Shown: positions 1-7,497 of the stretch, one piece after another | Position numbering within the stretch: position 1 is the stretch's first letter | How the letters are laid out: every line of letters starts with the position of its first letter | Source of the DNA: Thermithiobacillus tepidarius DSM 3134 | GTDB lineage: Bacteria; Pseudomonadota; Gammaproteobacteria; Acidithiobacillales; Thermithiobacillaceae | Reading direction: 5' to 3' | NCBI RefSeq assembly: GCF_000423825.1 | Contig: NZ_AUIS01000013.1 | Span: forward strand, 1-64,000 | DNA: 64,000 nt | The notes under the pieces: generated by a model | What the model saw: only the letters and a program-made list of their open reading frames with translations | Databases searched by the model: none | What the model was told of the DNA's origin: nothing | Translations under genes and position numbers: made by a program

Positions 1-2
1 CA

Positions 3-284
3 CGCGACATGCTCAAGCACTGGTGCACCTGCGTCATGCGTTCCAAGGTCGAACCCATGAAGGAGGTCGCCGCCATGGTCCGTCGCCACCTCGAGGGCAT
101 CGTCGCCTGGGCCCAGACCCGCCAGACCAACGGCTTCCTCGAAGCGCTCAACGGCCTGTTTCAGTCCGCCAAGCGCCGCGCTCGCGGCTTCACCCGCTTC
201 ACCACTATCAGAACCGTCATCTTCCTGATCGCCGGCAAGCTCGACTTCGCAGTGATCAACCCTCATGCCCGGCAACCCACTTGA
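3..284 (+). pseudogene. ISL3-family transposase, C-terminal part (5' end outside window)
   Basis: The reading frame is open from the window edge and ends in TGA. The visible part, including the stretch GIVAWAQTRQTNGFLEALN followed by an Ala/Arg-rich segment and GKLDF, matches the C-terminus of DDE transposases of the ISL3 family (family knowledge). The start and catalytic core lie outside the window, so intactness cannot be judged; it is listed here as a partial gene. The frame stops just before a terminal-repeat-like sequence, as expected for the 3' end of the element. The element abuts a sensor kinase gene that appears to have lost its own start. Confidence 0.8.
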
Positions 285-300
285 AATTCAACAGAGCCCC
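283..300. mobile_element. Right terminal inverted repeat of the ISL3-like element
   Basis: Read inward, the sequence is GGGGCTCTGTTGAATTTC, which resembles the GGCTCTGTTG-type ends of ISL3 elements and directly follows the transposase stop. The left end and the 8-bp target duplication cannot be checked because the element begins outside the window. Confidence 0.6.
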
Positions 301-329
301 TCGGTTGCATATGGCATAACGCTTTTCGC

Positions 330-2129
330 TTGATTGAGAACAGACCCTACGGCTACAGCCGCGAAGAATTCCTGGACATGCGCATCACCGATCTCTGCGC
401 GCCGGAAGATGCATCCAAGCTGCTTCGTGATCTGCAGGCGGCGCGCGTGGTTTTTCCCTTCTCCGGAGAATGCCGTCACCGACGCAAGGACCAGCGCGTC
501 ATCGATGTGGATATGAGCTCGCATACCCTGGATTTCCGCGGCCACCCGGCCGCCCTGGTCATCGCCGAGGATGCCACCACGCGCAGGTGCGCGGAGGAGG
601 CCCTGCGCCAAAGCGAGGCGCGCTTCCGGGCCACCTTCGAGCAGGCGGCAGTGGGGATGGCTCACTCTGATCCGCAAGGGAATTTCCTGCAGGTGAATCA
701 CAAACTCTGCGAGATACTCGGCTACAGTGCCGAGGAACTGCTGCGGATGCATTTCGTGGACATCACCCATCCCGACGACCTGCAAGCGGACGTGGCGCTG
801 ATGCAGCAGCTGCTCGCCGGCAAAATCCCGACCTACACCCTGGAAAAACGCTACATCCACAAGGATGGCCAACTGGTCTGGATCAATTTGACGGTGTCCC
901 TGGTGCGGGACCCGGTGGGCAACCCGGATTACTTCATCGGCGTGATCGAGGACATTACCGAGCGCAAACGCGGCGAAGAAGCCCTGCGGGCCAGCGAGGA
1001 ATTGCTGCGCACCGTGCTGGATAATCTGCCGGTGGGGGTCTGGCTGGCCGACAGGACGGGGCACATCTTTCAAAGCAACCAGCTGGGCAGGCGAATCTGG
1101 GCGGGCAGCAAATACGTGGGCATCGAGCATTTCGGTGAATACAAGGCCTGGTGGCTGGAGTCCGGCAAGCGCATCGAGCCGGAGGAGTGGGCCGTGGCCC
1201 GGGCGATCCGCAAAGGCGAGGTTTCCCTGAACGAGGAGATCGAGATCGAGTGCTTCGACGGCACCCGCAAGATCATCCTGAATTCGGCCGTGCCCATCCG
1301 CGACAAGCACGGCGAGGTCATCGGCGCCGTCAGCATCAATCAAGACATCAGCGAGCGCAAGCGGGCCGAAGCGGAAGTGCAGAGATTGAACACCGATCTG
1401 GAACAGCGGGTGACGGAGCGCACGGCGGCGCTGCAAGCCACCAATCAGGAACTGGAGGCGTTCAGCTATTCGGTGTCGCACGATCTGCGCGCGCCGCTGC
1501 GCGCCATCGACGGCTTCAGCCGCATCCTGCTGGAAGAATACCGGGATCGCCTGGATCCGGAAGCCCAGGGGCTGCTGGAACGCGTGCGCAATGCCACCGT
1601 GCGGATGACTCAATTGATCGATGACCTGCTCAGCTTGGCGCAGGTGAGCCGCAGCGAGATGCACCGGGAGCCGGTGGATCTGAGCGAAATCGCGCGCAGC
1701 TTCGCGCAGGAACTGCAGTCCAGTCAGCCGCAGCGGCAGCTGGAGTGGGTCATCGCCCCGGCGGTGGTGCTCCACGGCGATCGCCGCCTGCTGCGCATCG
1801 TCCTGGAGAACCTGCTGCGCAATGCCTGGAAATTCACCAGCAAGCAGGCGCAGGCGCGGATCGAAGTCGGCATCCTGCAGCAGGACGGGCAGCCAGTCTA
1901 TTTCGTGCGCGACAACGGCGCCGGCTTCGACATGGCTTACGCCCACAAGCTCTTCGGCGCCTTCCAGCGCCTGCACGGGACGGCGGAGTTCGCCGGCACC
2001 GGCATCGGCCTCGCCACAGTGGCGCGCATCATCCACCGCCACGGCGGGCGCATCTGGGCCGAGGGCGCGGTGGGCCAGGGCGCGACATTTTATTTCACCG
2101 TGCCCGACGGGTTGGATCACCAAAGCTAA
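330..2129 (+). CDS. Multi-PAS sensor histidine kinase, probably 5'-truncated by the insertion sequence
   Basis: The visible protein has 599 residues. It starts inside a PAS domain (YGYSREEF near residue 8) that lacks its first half. Two complete PAS/PAC units follow (about 92-212 and 220-345, each ending in an ITERK or ISERK motif). Next come a coiled coil, a HisKA domain with phospho-acceptor His384 in [12 protein letters not shown], and a HATPase with an N-box (NLLRNAW), DNGAGF and GTGIGLA. No membrane segment is visible, so as it stands it would be cytoplasmic. The frame is open back to the transposase stop, and the TTG at 330 is only the first usable start. I infer that the insertion removed the promoter and N-terminus. 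No response regulator is adjacent, so its target is unknown. Confidence 0.8.
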   Translation: MIENRPYGYSREEFLDMRITDLCAPEDASKLLRDLQAARVVFPFSGECRHRRKDQRVIDVDMSSHTLDFRGHPAALVIAEDATTRRCAEEALRQSEARFRATFEQAAVGMAHSDPQGNFLQVNHKLCEILGYSAEELLRMHFVDITHPDDLQADVALMQQLLAGKIPTYTLEKRYIHKDGQLVWINLTVSLVRDPVGNPDYFIGVIEDITERKRGEEALRASEELLRTVLDNLPVGVWLADRTGHIFQSNQLGRRIWAGSKYVGIEHFGEYKAWWLESGKRIEPEEWAVARAIRKGEVSLNEEIEIECFDGTRKIILNSAVPIRDKHGEVIGAVSINQDISERKRAEAEVQRLNTDLEQRVTERTAALQATNQELEAFSYSVSHDLRAPLRAIDGFSRILLEEYRDRLDPEAQGLLERVRNATVRMTQLIDDLLSLAQVSRSEMHREPVDLSEIARSFAQELQSSQPQRQLEWVIAPAVVLHGDRRLLRIVLENLLRNAWKFTSKQAQARIEVGILQQDGQPVYFVRDNGAGFDMAYAHKLFGAFQRLHGTAEFAGTGIGLATVARIIHRHGGRIWAEGAVGQGATFYFTVPDGLDHQS

Positions 2130-2221
2130 CTTGATACATGTATGTGGAGCTCTCCGCCAACTCACAATCAAACACTAATGGCGAGAGTCGCGCCAATTTC
2201 CACAAGCTCCGCCTGTGATCC

Positions 2222-2752
2222 CTAAAACCCGCCGCTGGCCACGGTCTCCAGCACCTCGCGGATGTCCTGCTCGAAGGTGTCGAGCGCCGCCGTGCCCGCC
2301 GGGGACAGCTTGTCCTGCGGCAGGCTGTCCCGGATGTGCCGCGGGCGCAGGACCTTGATGGTGGTCTTGCCGCCCGCCTCGAAAAGCGCCATGCGGCAGG
2401 GCGCGAAGATTTCGAACTCGTTGGCCGTGCGGGTGACCTGGTAAGCCTTGCTCAGATTGCAAAACTCCACGAGCTGGATCGGATGCGCCTCGATGCCGCG
2501 CCCCTTGAGTCCTTCCTGCACGTTCAGGACGTTGATGATGGTGTAGTTCTTCCCCTCCAGGGCGGAGATCAGATTCTGCTTGGTGGCCTCGATCCCGCCG
2601 TCCACCGTCACCTGGTACATGAGGCGGTCGGCATGCACGGCCTCCGCGCTCCAGGCTGACGATGCCTGGCATAGCACAGCCAGGTACAGGGCAGCGAGCA
2701 GAAACATCTTCATCAGTGCTGTCGTCGATGCGGTTTTCTCCTGAACGGCCAT
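2222..2752 (-). CDS. Exported DUF302-family protein
   Basis: A 176-residue protein with a signal peptide (hydrophobic run MKMFLLAALYLAVLCQA, cleavage near residue 36). The remainder has the alternating pattern of DUF302 domains (YQVTVDGGIEATKQNLISAL, then VEFCNL and a CRMAL segment). A strong GGAGGAGG about 9 bases upstream supports the start at 2752 over the internal Met at 2713. DUF302 has no settled biochemical function, although such proteins are frequent in sulfur oxidisers (general knowledge). It is the last gene of the minus-strand run that begins with the redoxin and TcDH genes, 31 bp after the outer-membrane protein, so it is probably co-transcribed with it. Confidence 0.75.
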   Translation of the reverse strand: MAVQEKTASTTALMKMFLLAALYLAVLCQASSAWSAEAVHADRLMYQVTVDGGIEATKQNLISALEGKNYTIINVLNVQEGLKGRGIEAHPIQLVEFCNLSKAYQVTRTANEFEIFAPCRMALFEAGGKTTIKVLRPRHIRDSLPQDKLSPAGTAALDTFEQDIREVLETVASGGF

Positions 2753-2783
2753 GTCTCAATCCTCCTCCGTGGATGAATCTTGC

Positions 2784-3725
2784 TCAAGGGCGGAAGCTCA
2801 GGCCGACCACGCTCGCCCAGTCCGAGGTGAGCTGCACGCCGTTGACCCGCTGGTAGAGCGGCAACTGCACCAGGGCGTAGGCCTGCACGCGGTCGCCCAG
2901 GAGCATGCGCACGCCGGGGCTCAGGTACACGAACTCCCCACCCGAATCTTCCCTCTCCGCCTCCGGCCCCCGATCCCGGCCGCGCAGCACCGCGTTGACC
3001 TGCAGCATACCGGCTACCCGGTCTGGCAGCCCCAGCGACAGCCCGGTGTCGAGGTTCAGGCGCTGGCCCGGTTCGAAGCCCTCGCGCTCGCCCAGGGGCT
3101 TGGCCCACAGCACCTGGCCGAACCAGTTGAAGGCCCCGATGTGGCGGTTGAGATAGGCGCCGGCCAGCACGTCCGCGGTGCCGCTGCCCGGCTGCAGGGT
3201 GCGTTCGGCCAGATCGCCGTCGGCATTGCGGACGTGGAAGCGCCCGGTGGGCAGCTTGGCGCCCAGGAGGACGCCGGCGCTGGCCTCGCGACTGTGCAGT
3301 AAGCTGTAGCGCCCCAGCACGCGCGCGTCGCCCAGTCCGGAGAATTGCCACTGCTCCAGCAACTGTTCCCCATGATGATGGTGAATGTGCTCGTGGCTCC
3401 GGTTCATGGCCGGCAACTGCACGCTGAGCCCCCAGGTGCGGTTCCAGCTGTAGTCCAGGGTCAGGAGCAGGTTGCGGTTGATGGTCCGCAGTTCGTCGTG
3501 ATGGCTGGGGATCTCGCCCGGCGCCACCTCCCGCCGCCCCGCCCGCCGCGTGTCCTGGTCGATGTACTCATGGCGCAGGTCCAGGCGCAGCCCTCGCTCC
3601 GCCCAGGTGCCCTGGGTCTCCCAATCGGTGTTGACCGAGCACAGCGCCGAGCCGCAGCTCGCCTGTGCTTCGCCGGCCAGTGCGATCATGCCCGTCAGAA
3701 CCCAGATGCAACACAACTTTTTCAT
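2784..3725 (-). CDS. Outer-membrane beta-barrel protein with a His-rich loop
   Basis: 313 residues with a signal peptide (cleavage near QA-SC, residue 22), a mature N-terminus containing two cysteines, then repeated amphipathic strands and a C-terminal residue pattern (GLSFRP) compatible with barrel insertion. A loop near residue 115 reads SHEHIHHHHGE, an obvious metal-ligand cluster. The family is seen as an uncharacterised transporter-like barrel; I do not recognise a named member. A GGGGGGAG sequence precedes the ATG. The gene lies in the TcDH gene run, and the His cluster fits a role in metal (copper) contact at the cell surface, which is inference. The 152-bp gap to the pentapeptide gene leaves room for a separate promoter. 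Confidence 0.65.
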   Translation of the reverse strand: MKKLCCIWVLTGMIALAGEAQASCGSALCSVNTDWETQGTWAERGLRLDLRHEYIDQDTRRAGRREVAPGEIPSHHDELRTINRNLLLTLDYSWNRTWGLSVQLPAMNRSHEHIHHHHGEQLLEQWQFSGLGDARVLGRYSLLHSREASAGVLLGAKLPTGRFHVRNADGDLAERTLQPGSGTADVLAGAYLNRHIGAFNWFGQVLWAKPLGEREGFEPGQRLNLDTGLSLGLPDRVAGMLQVNAVLRGRDRGPEAEREDSGGEFVYLSPGVRMLLGDRVQAYALVQLPLYQRVNGVQLTSDWASVVGLSFRP

Positions 3726-3877
3726 GCTCCCCCCTCTCCTGGCGGCTCGATTGGCTTTCGGCTGTCACGGCGTGCTTCAGGCGCCATGCAGCACATCTTA
3801 TAACGTAGCCGTTTCAGCCCAGGGCGGCGTCTACCGTTTCCGTTGCCTGTGCCGCATGCACGTGGCGGGTACCGCGC

Positions 3878-4528
3878 CTACCAGGCGCAAGGACCCGGCT
3901 TGAAATCGGGGCAAGTGGTCCCGGCATCGGTGGCGACGTCCGTCAGCTCCGCTTCCTTGAAGTCCGCTGCGCTGAGATCCGCTCCGCGCAGGCTGACGCC
4001 GCGCATTTCCGTAAAGTACAGGCGGGCCGAATAGAGATCGGCGCCATCGAGCTTGGCACCATGGAGCATGGCAGCCTCCAGGTCCACATATTCCAGCTTG
4101 GCCTGCCGGAAGTCGGCGTTGCTCAGATCGGCGCGGGTCAGCCGGGCCCGATTGAGGTTGGCGCCTTCGAGCCGGGCACCACGCAGATCTGCGTTCATCA
4201 GGTTCACGCCGCCCAGGATGGCGCCGCGCAAATCGGCGCCCTGCAGATTGCAGCCGCTCAGGTCGGCGCCAACCAGATTGATGTTGCGTAGGGCGGCACC
4301 CGCCAGATTGGCGCCGCGCAGATCGGCCCCCAGCAGGCCGGCACCGATCAGTTCCGCGCCGCGGAGATCGCAGGCTGCGCAGGCGTTGCGGCTCAGCAGG
4401 GTTTGCCGGTTGGCCTGCACGTCGCCGGCACCGGCCACCTGCCCGGTCCAGGCCAGCACGGCACCGCAGAGGGCGGCCGCCATGCCGCACTTTCGCCGAC
4501 GTTTCTCCGCATCTGCTCTCATGCCCAT
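3878..4528 (-). CDS. Exported pentapeptide-repeat protein
   Basis: 216 residues from the chosen start. A basic N-terminus and hydrophobic segment (AAALCGAVLAWTGQVAGA) form a signal peptide. Residues of about 50-200 are A(D/N)LXX pentapeptides in tandem (ADLRGANLAGAAL, ADLSGCNLQGADL), which fold as a right-handed quadrilateral beta-helix. A CAAC motif opens the repeat and a CPDFKPGPC segment closes it, so capping disulfides are possible in the periplasm. Two AGGAG sequences sit 7-8 bases before the ATGs at 4528 and 4522; either could be the start. Upstream frame extension would overlap the preceding gene and has no ribosome site. No enzymatic function can be assigned; its position suggests a scaffold or interaction role in the TcDH operon. 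Confidence 0.75.
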   Translation of the reverse strand: MGMRADAEKRRRKCGMAAALCGAVLAWTGQVAGAGDVQANRQTLLSRNACAACDLRGAELIGAGLLGADLRGANLAGAALRNINLVGADLSGCNLQGADLRGAILGGVNLMNADLRGARLEGANLNRARLTRADLSNADFRQAKLEYVDLEAAMLHGAKLDGADLYSARLYFTEMRGVSLRGADLSAADFKEAELTDVATDAGTTCPDFKPGPCAW

Positions 4529-4562
4529 CTCTCCTCTCCTGCTTGCCCCGGAGATCGCGGAC

Positions 4563-5012
4563 TCAGCCCGGGTGATGATGGTGCGCCACGCTGCTCGTCC
4601 GCGCACCCGGCATGAAGCGCGCCTGCACCGGCTGCTGGCCCTTCATCGCCACCGTCACGATCACCCGCAAATCCTGGCTCGGCTGGATGCGGGCATCCTT
4701 GCCGGCCAGCCCATGCTCGCCCGTCGGGCTCAACTTCACCAGGATCCGGCCGCCTGGGCCCACCACGGTCGCCGTGCCCTCGGCGCCTGCAGTCGACTGC
4801 GGCTGGTTGCCATGGTCCGTCATCCACACCTGCAATTCGCCGTTGCGCACCACCAGCTCCATGTGATAGAGCCCCACGGCCCGCAACTGGCCGCCGTGCG
4901 CCCCCTGCATGTGCTGCAGCACCTCGTCGCCATGCGCCCCCGCCAGCCCCGGGCTGAGCAGCAGACAACCGCCGATGAGCAGCACCTTGATTGTCGATCC
5001 GAATCGCCGCAT
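4563..5012 (-). CDS. Periplasmic His-rich small protein, candidate metal (copper) carrier
   Basis: 149 residues. The signal peptide (VLLIGGCLLLSPGLAGA) is cleaved near residue 26. The mature protein begins AHGDEVLQHMQGAHGG and ends SSVAHHHHPG, giving His/Met-rich tails on both sides of a beta-rich core (YHMELVV, ATVVGPGGRILVKL). AAGGAG lies 8 bases before the ATG. It starts 57 bp after the TcDH gene stop on the same strand. I do not recognise a named family. The tails and the copper-enzyme neighbour suggest copper binding or delivery, as in CopC/PCuAC-type carriers, but no canonical CopC or PCuAC motif is visible. Confidence 0.6.
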   Translation of the reverse strand: MRRFGSTIKVLLIGGCLLLSPGLAGAHGDEVLQHMQGAHGGQLRAVGLYHMELVVRNGELQVWMTDHGNQPQSTAGAEGTATVVGPGGRILVKLSPTGEHGLAGKDARIQPSQDLRVIVTVAMKGQQPVQARFMPGARTSSVAHHHHPG

Positions 5013-5068
5013 ATCCCGCTCCTTTGTTTGGAGAGCGGCCCACCGGGGCCGCTCCAGGTCAGACCACG

Positions 5069-6547
5069 CTAGACGGAGGTGCTGCGCGAAGCCTTGAGCC
5101 CTTCCCAGGATTCCGGCACCACCACGTGGTCGTGATGGCCGCCCGGGCTCGGCAAGCGGGCAACGATCTCGTTGGAATCCGCATGGATCACCACGAGCCC
5201 CGACTGCCCGCCCTGATGGCCGCTGTACACCGTCGTGATGTACTGGCCATCAACCGTGCAGTCGCAGGTGTGCGGGTCCGGGCCGGTGTCCCACTTGGCC
5301 ACCACCTTCCAGGACTTGGGGTCCACCTTGCAGATGAAGCCGTTGTTGGGCTTGCGCGCCCAGATGGTAAAAAAGGCCCAGCGGGAATCCGGCACGTTGC
5401 CCATGTGCAGCGGCAGGTACTTGTCGCCGAAACCCTCCACGAAGGCCTCCTTCTTCCACTTGAGCGGATTCTCGTCCTCCGAGCGGTAGACGGCGATGTT
5501 GTTCTGCAGCACGTTGTTGCAGGCCAGGAAGTACTTGCCGCTGGTGATGAAGCCGGCTTCGTGCAGCGGCGTCAGCACCGACGGCACGCTGAAGGTCCAG
5601 GTGTAGCCCGACTGCTTGACCAGGGGGAAGTTGTCCGGCGCGCCCTTGGCCGTCGACAGCAGCGCCACTGGCTCCCAAGTCTTGGTATTGATGATGGCGC
5701 AGCAGCCCAGGCGACGCACCAGGATGGCGCCCAGTGGCAGGGTCGGATGCCAAGTGAAGGCATCCACGAAGACGGCGGTCGGATCGGCGGGCATCAGTTC
5801 CTCGCCGAGCATGGCCTCGTGGGTGGTTTTGATGCCCTTGCGGCCTTCCAGATCGAACTTGCCGGTGCTCGAATCCGGGAAGACGTGGGAAACGTTCACT
5901 TGGCGGGCCACCGGATCGTAGTCCAGGCGGAACGCCTTGACGATCTTCGGGTTGTCGTCGATGGTGGTGATCAGCACCATGTCCTTCTGGCCATCGGCGA
6001 AGGCCACGTACTTTTTGGCGTTCTCGCCGACACCGATGGACACATGTACCCCTAAGGCCATGCCGGTGGTCGCCGACACATCGTTGACTACCGTGATGGC
6101 ATTCTGTGATCCGCTGCCATCATAGCGCATCTTGAACATCTTGAAGTCACCACGGTTGCGCCATTCGGGCGAATTTTCGTTGACGTAAGGCGCCATGGGC
6201 GGCTGCATGGTCTGGTAGAAATCGAAGCCCTTGAAGGGATCGCCCGAAGGCATGGCGGCGATGTGGTGCGGAATAGGCATGTTGACACCGGCCAGACCAT
6301 AGTTGTACCAAGCCAGCGTTTCCGGCACGCTCAAATCCATGGCCTGGACCGTACCGTTGAATTTGCCCGGCAGCAGCACCACATTGCCCTTGAAGCGCTC
6401 AAACATCTTGTATTGCGCTTCTTTGGCCATTTCTGCCGCACTACGGGCCGCTGCATTGGCATCTCTCATACCCGGATAAGCACCGAATGTACCCAAGGCG
6501 CCGGCTGCAAAGGCGCCTTTGATAAAGTTTCTCCTGGAAATAGTCAT
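5069..6547 (-). CDS. Thiocyanate dehydrogenase-like, Tat-exported copper beta-propeller
   Basis: 492 residues. It has a twin-arginine signal (SRRNFIKGAF) with cleavage near Ala34, then a propeller-like repeat pattern distantly like the N-terminal domain of NosZ. Residues K62, H94, H168, E250, D262, H329, H381, H426 and H472 match the Lys/His/Glu/Asp set I recall for Thioalkalivibrio paradoxus TcDH (K103, H135, H206, E288, D314, H381, H437, H482, H528). The spacings K-H 32, H-E 82, D-H 67 and H-H-H 45/46 are identical. TcDH oxidises thiocyanate to cyanate and sulfur at a tricopper site in the periplasm. GGAAAGG before ATG 6547 fixes the start; the longer frame adds residues ahead of the Tat motif. 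The gene starts 28 bp after the redoxin gene, so the two are one operon. No cytochrome or cyanase gene is in the window. Confidence 0.82.
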   Translation of the reverse strand: MTISRRNFIKGAFAAGALGTFGAYPGMRDANAAARSAAEMAKEAQYKMFERFKGNVVLLPGKFNGTVQAMDLSVPETLAWYNYGLAGVNMPIPHHIAAMPSGDPFKGFDFYQTMQPPMAPYVNENSPEWRNRGDFKMFKMRYDGSGSQNAITVVNDVSATTGMALGVHVSIGVGENAKKYVAFADGQKDMVLITTIDDNPKIVKAFRLDYDPVARQVNVSHVFPDSSTGKFDLEGRKGIKTTHEAMLGEELMPADPTAVFVDAFTWHPTLPLGAILVRRLGCCAIINTKTWEPVALLSTAKGAPDNFPLVKQSGYTWTFSVPSVLTPLHEAGFITSGKYFLACNNVLQNNIAVYRSEDENPLKWKKEAFVEGFGDKYLPLHMGNVPDSRWAFFTIWARKPNNGFICKVDPKSWKVVAKWDTGPDPHTCDCTVDGQYITTVYSGHQGGQSGLVVIHADSNEIVARLPSPGGHHDHVVVPESWEGLKASRSTSV

Positions 6548-6575
6548 TTCACCTTTCCTCCGTCTTCCTGCTGGA

Positions 6576-7214
6576 TTAAATATCGCCCTTCTTCCAATTC
6601 TGTGCACCCACGAACACCTTCTCCACGGTGCCGTCCGCCTTCAAAACGAAGACTGTTGGCAAGCCTCTGAAACCCAGGCGATTGGATATGGCTTTCGGAC
6701 TCAATGCGTCATTCGGAGCAACGTAAACAGCATTCATCAATCCGTGCTCCTTGTGGACCAGCTTGGCTGTCCTGATCGTGGCCTGCAACGCCTTGGACGG
6801 GCCCCCTTCCAAAGCAGTACCGACCGTGTCGGCATGAATGCTAAAGACCTGGACGCCGGGTGCATTCGTTTTTACAAATTGCTCCAGCTTCTTTACTTCG
6901 TTTATGGAAGCAGGCGCTCCGGAAATGAAGAACGCGATCACGCTCCGCTTTCCACTGATCAGCCGGTTGAGATCGACCTTGCTGCCGCTTTCGTCATACA
7001 CATCGAAATCGGTCGGAAACTTTTGACCAATACCAATGCCTTTGGGAAACACATCTCCACCAACCTGCTCCGCCGTTGGAAAGACCCCGTCCTTGCTGTC
7101 CGCCAGCACGCTGCCCGCTGCGAGCAGTCCGGCAAGCCCGCACACGGCCACCAGGGAAGGCTTGCCCAGCGTTCCCCAGGCAAGTTTTCTGCTCTGCTTT
7201 TCCTCTGCTTTCAT
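6576..7214 (-). CDS. Exported redoxin/TlpA-fold protein without catalytic cysteines
   Basis: 212 residues from ATG 7214, which has GGAGGA about 6 bases upstream. A membrane or signal segment (LVAVCGLAGLLAAGSVLA) is followed by a thioredoxin-like fold with GQKFPTDFDVYDESG, the strand SVIAFFISGAPAS and the cis-Pro loop GFRGLPTVFVLKADG. The position of the usual CxxC or peroxidatic Cys reads SGAPAS, and the mature protein has no cysteine at all. It therefore cannot act as a thiol oxidoreductase or a classical SCO copper chaperone. It is the first gene of the TcDH operon, behind a sigma-54 promoter. A structural, sulfur- or copper-handling role beside TcDH is inference. Confidence 0.7.
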   Translation of the reverse strand: MKAEEKQSRKLAWGTLGKPSLVAVCGLAGLLAAGSVLADSKDGVFPTAEQVGGDVFPKGIGIGQKFPTDFDVYDESGSKVDLNRLISGKRSVIAFFISGAPASINEVKKLEQFVKTNAPGVQVFSIHADTVGTALEGGPSKALQATIRTAKLVHKEHGLMNAVYVAPNDALSPKAISNRLGFRGLPTVFVLKADGTVEKVFVGAQNWKKGDI

Positions 7215-7308
7215 GGATATCCTCCTTCTCCTCAAGACCCTTAATCAGCATCGCAGCAGTCAAGGTGATTGGCCGGGTTACCCTGCCATTCTGCTACGTT
7301 CAAGTCAT

Positions 7309-7324
7309 TGCAATCGCCATGCCA
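7309..7324 (-). promoter_or_regulatory. Sigma-54 promoter of the redoxin-TcDH operon
   Basis: On the minus strand the sequence is TGGCATGGCGATTGCA. It matches TGGCAC-N5-TTGCA with the required GG-N10-GC spacing and one mismatch. The predicted start is near 7298, giving an untranslated leader of about 84 nt before ATG 7214. Confidence 0.75.
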
Positions 7325-7395
7325 TACTGGGTTTTCATGAATTTTCTTATTAATATGCATTTATGCTTGGTTTAATGCAGGCATTGGAATTAGTA

Positions 7396-7412
7396 CGTTT
7401 CAAAGCGAAACA
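7396..7412. promoter_or_regulatory. Activator-binding palindrome (UAS) of the TcDH operon
   Basis: CGTTTC-AAAGC-GAAACA is the same TGTTTC-N5-GAAACA palindrome found before the porin and RND operons. It lies about 72-88 bp upstream of the -24 element, a typical distance for a sigma-54 activator site. A weaker TTTC...GAAA pair follows at about 7418-7431. Confidence 0.65.
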
Positions 7413-7427
7413 ATCCATTTCACTTTT

Positions 7428-7461
7428 GAAAAAAAACGGCTTGCCCAAGCCGGACAAGCCG
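7428..7461 (-). terminator. Rho-independent terminator of the porin gene
   Basis: On the minus strand, CGGCTTG and CAAGCCG form a 7-bp stem with an 11-nt loop, followed by a run of eight or nine T. It lies 37 bp past the porin stop and separates that gene from the TcDH operon's control region. Confidence 0.8.
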
Positions 7462-7497
7462 AAACATCTGCACGCTACCTTGCTGCGCGATCGGGCC

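Noticed and set aside
288-2171. Very long open frame antisense to the sensor kinase
   Set aside because: It is a GC-rich third-position shadow of the kinase gene; the sense frame has clear PAS, HisKA and HATPase domains, and the antisense protein has none. The same applies to long frames antisense to the RND, ileS and uvrA genes.
5069-6547. Annotation as methanethiol oxidase/SBP56 or nitrous-oxide reductase
   Set aside because: The SBP56 landmarks I recall are absent, and there is no C-terminal cupredoxin CuA domain as in NosZ. Residue spacing fits TcDH much better.
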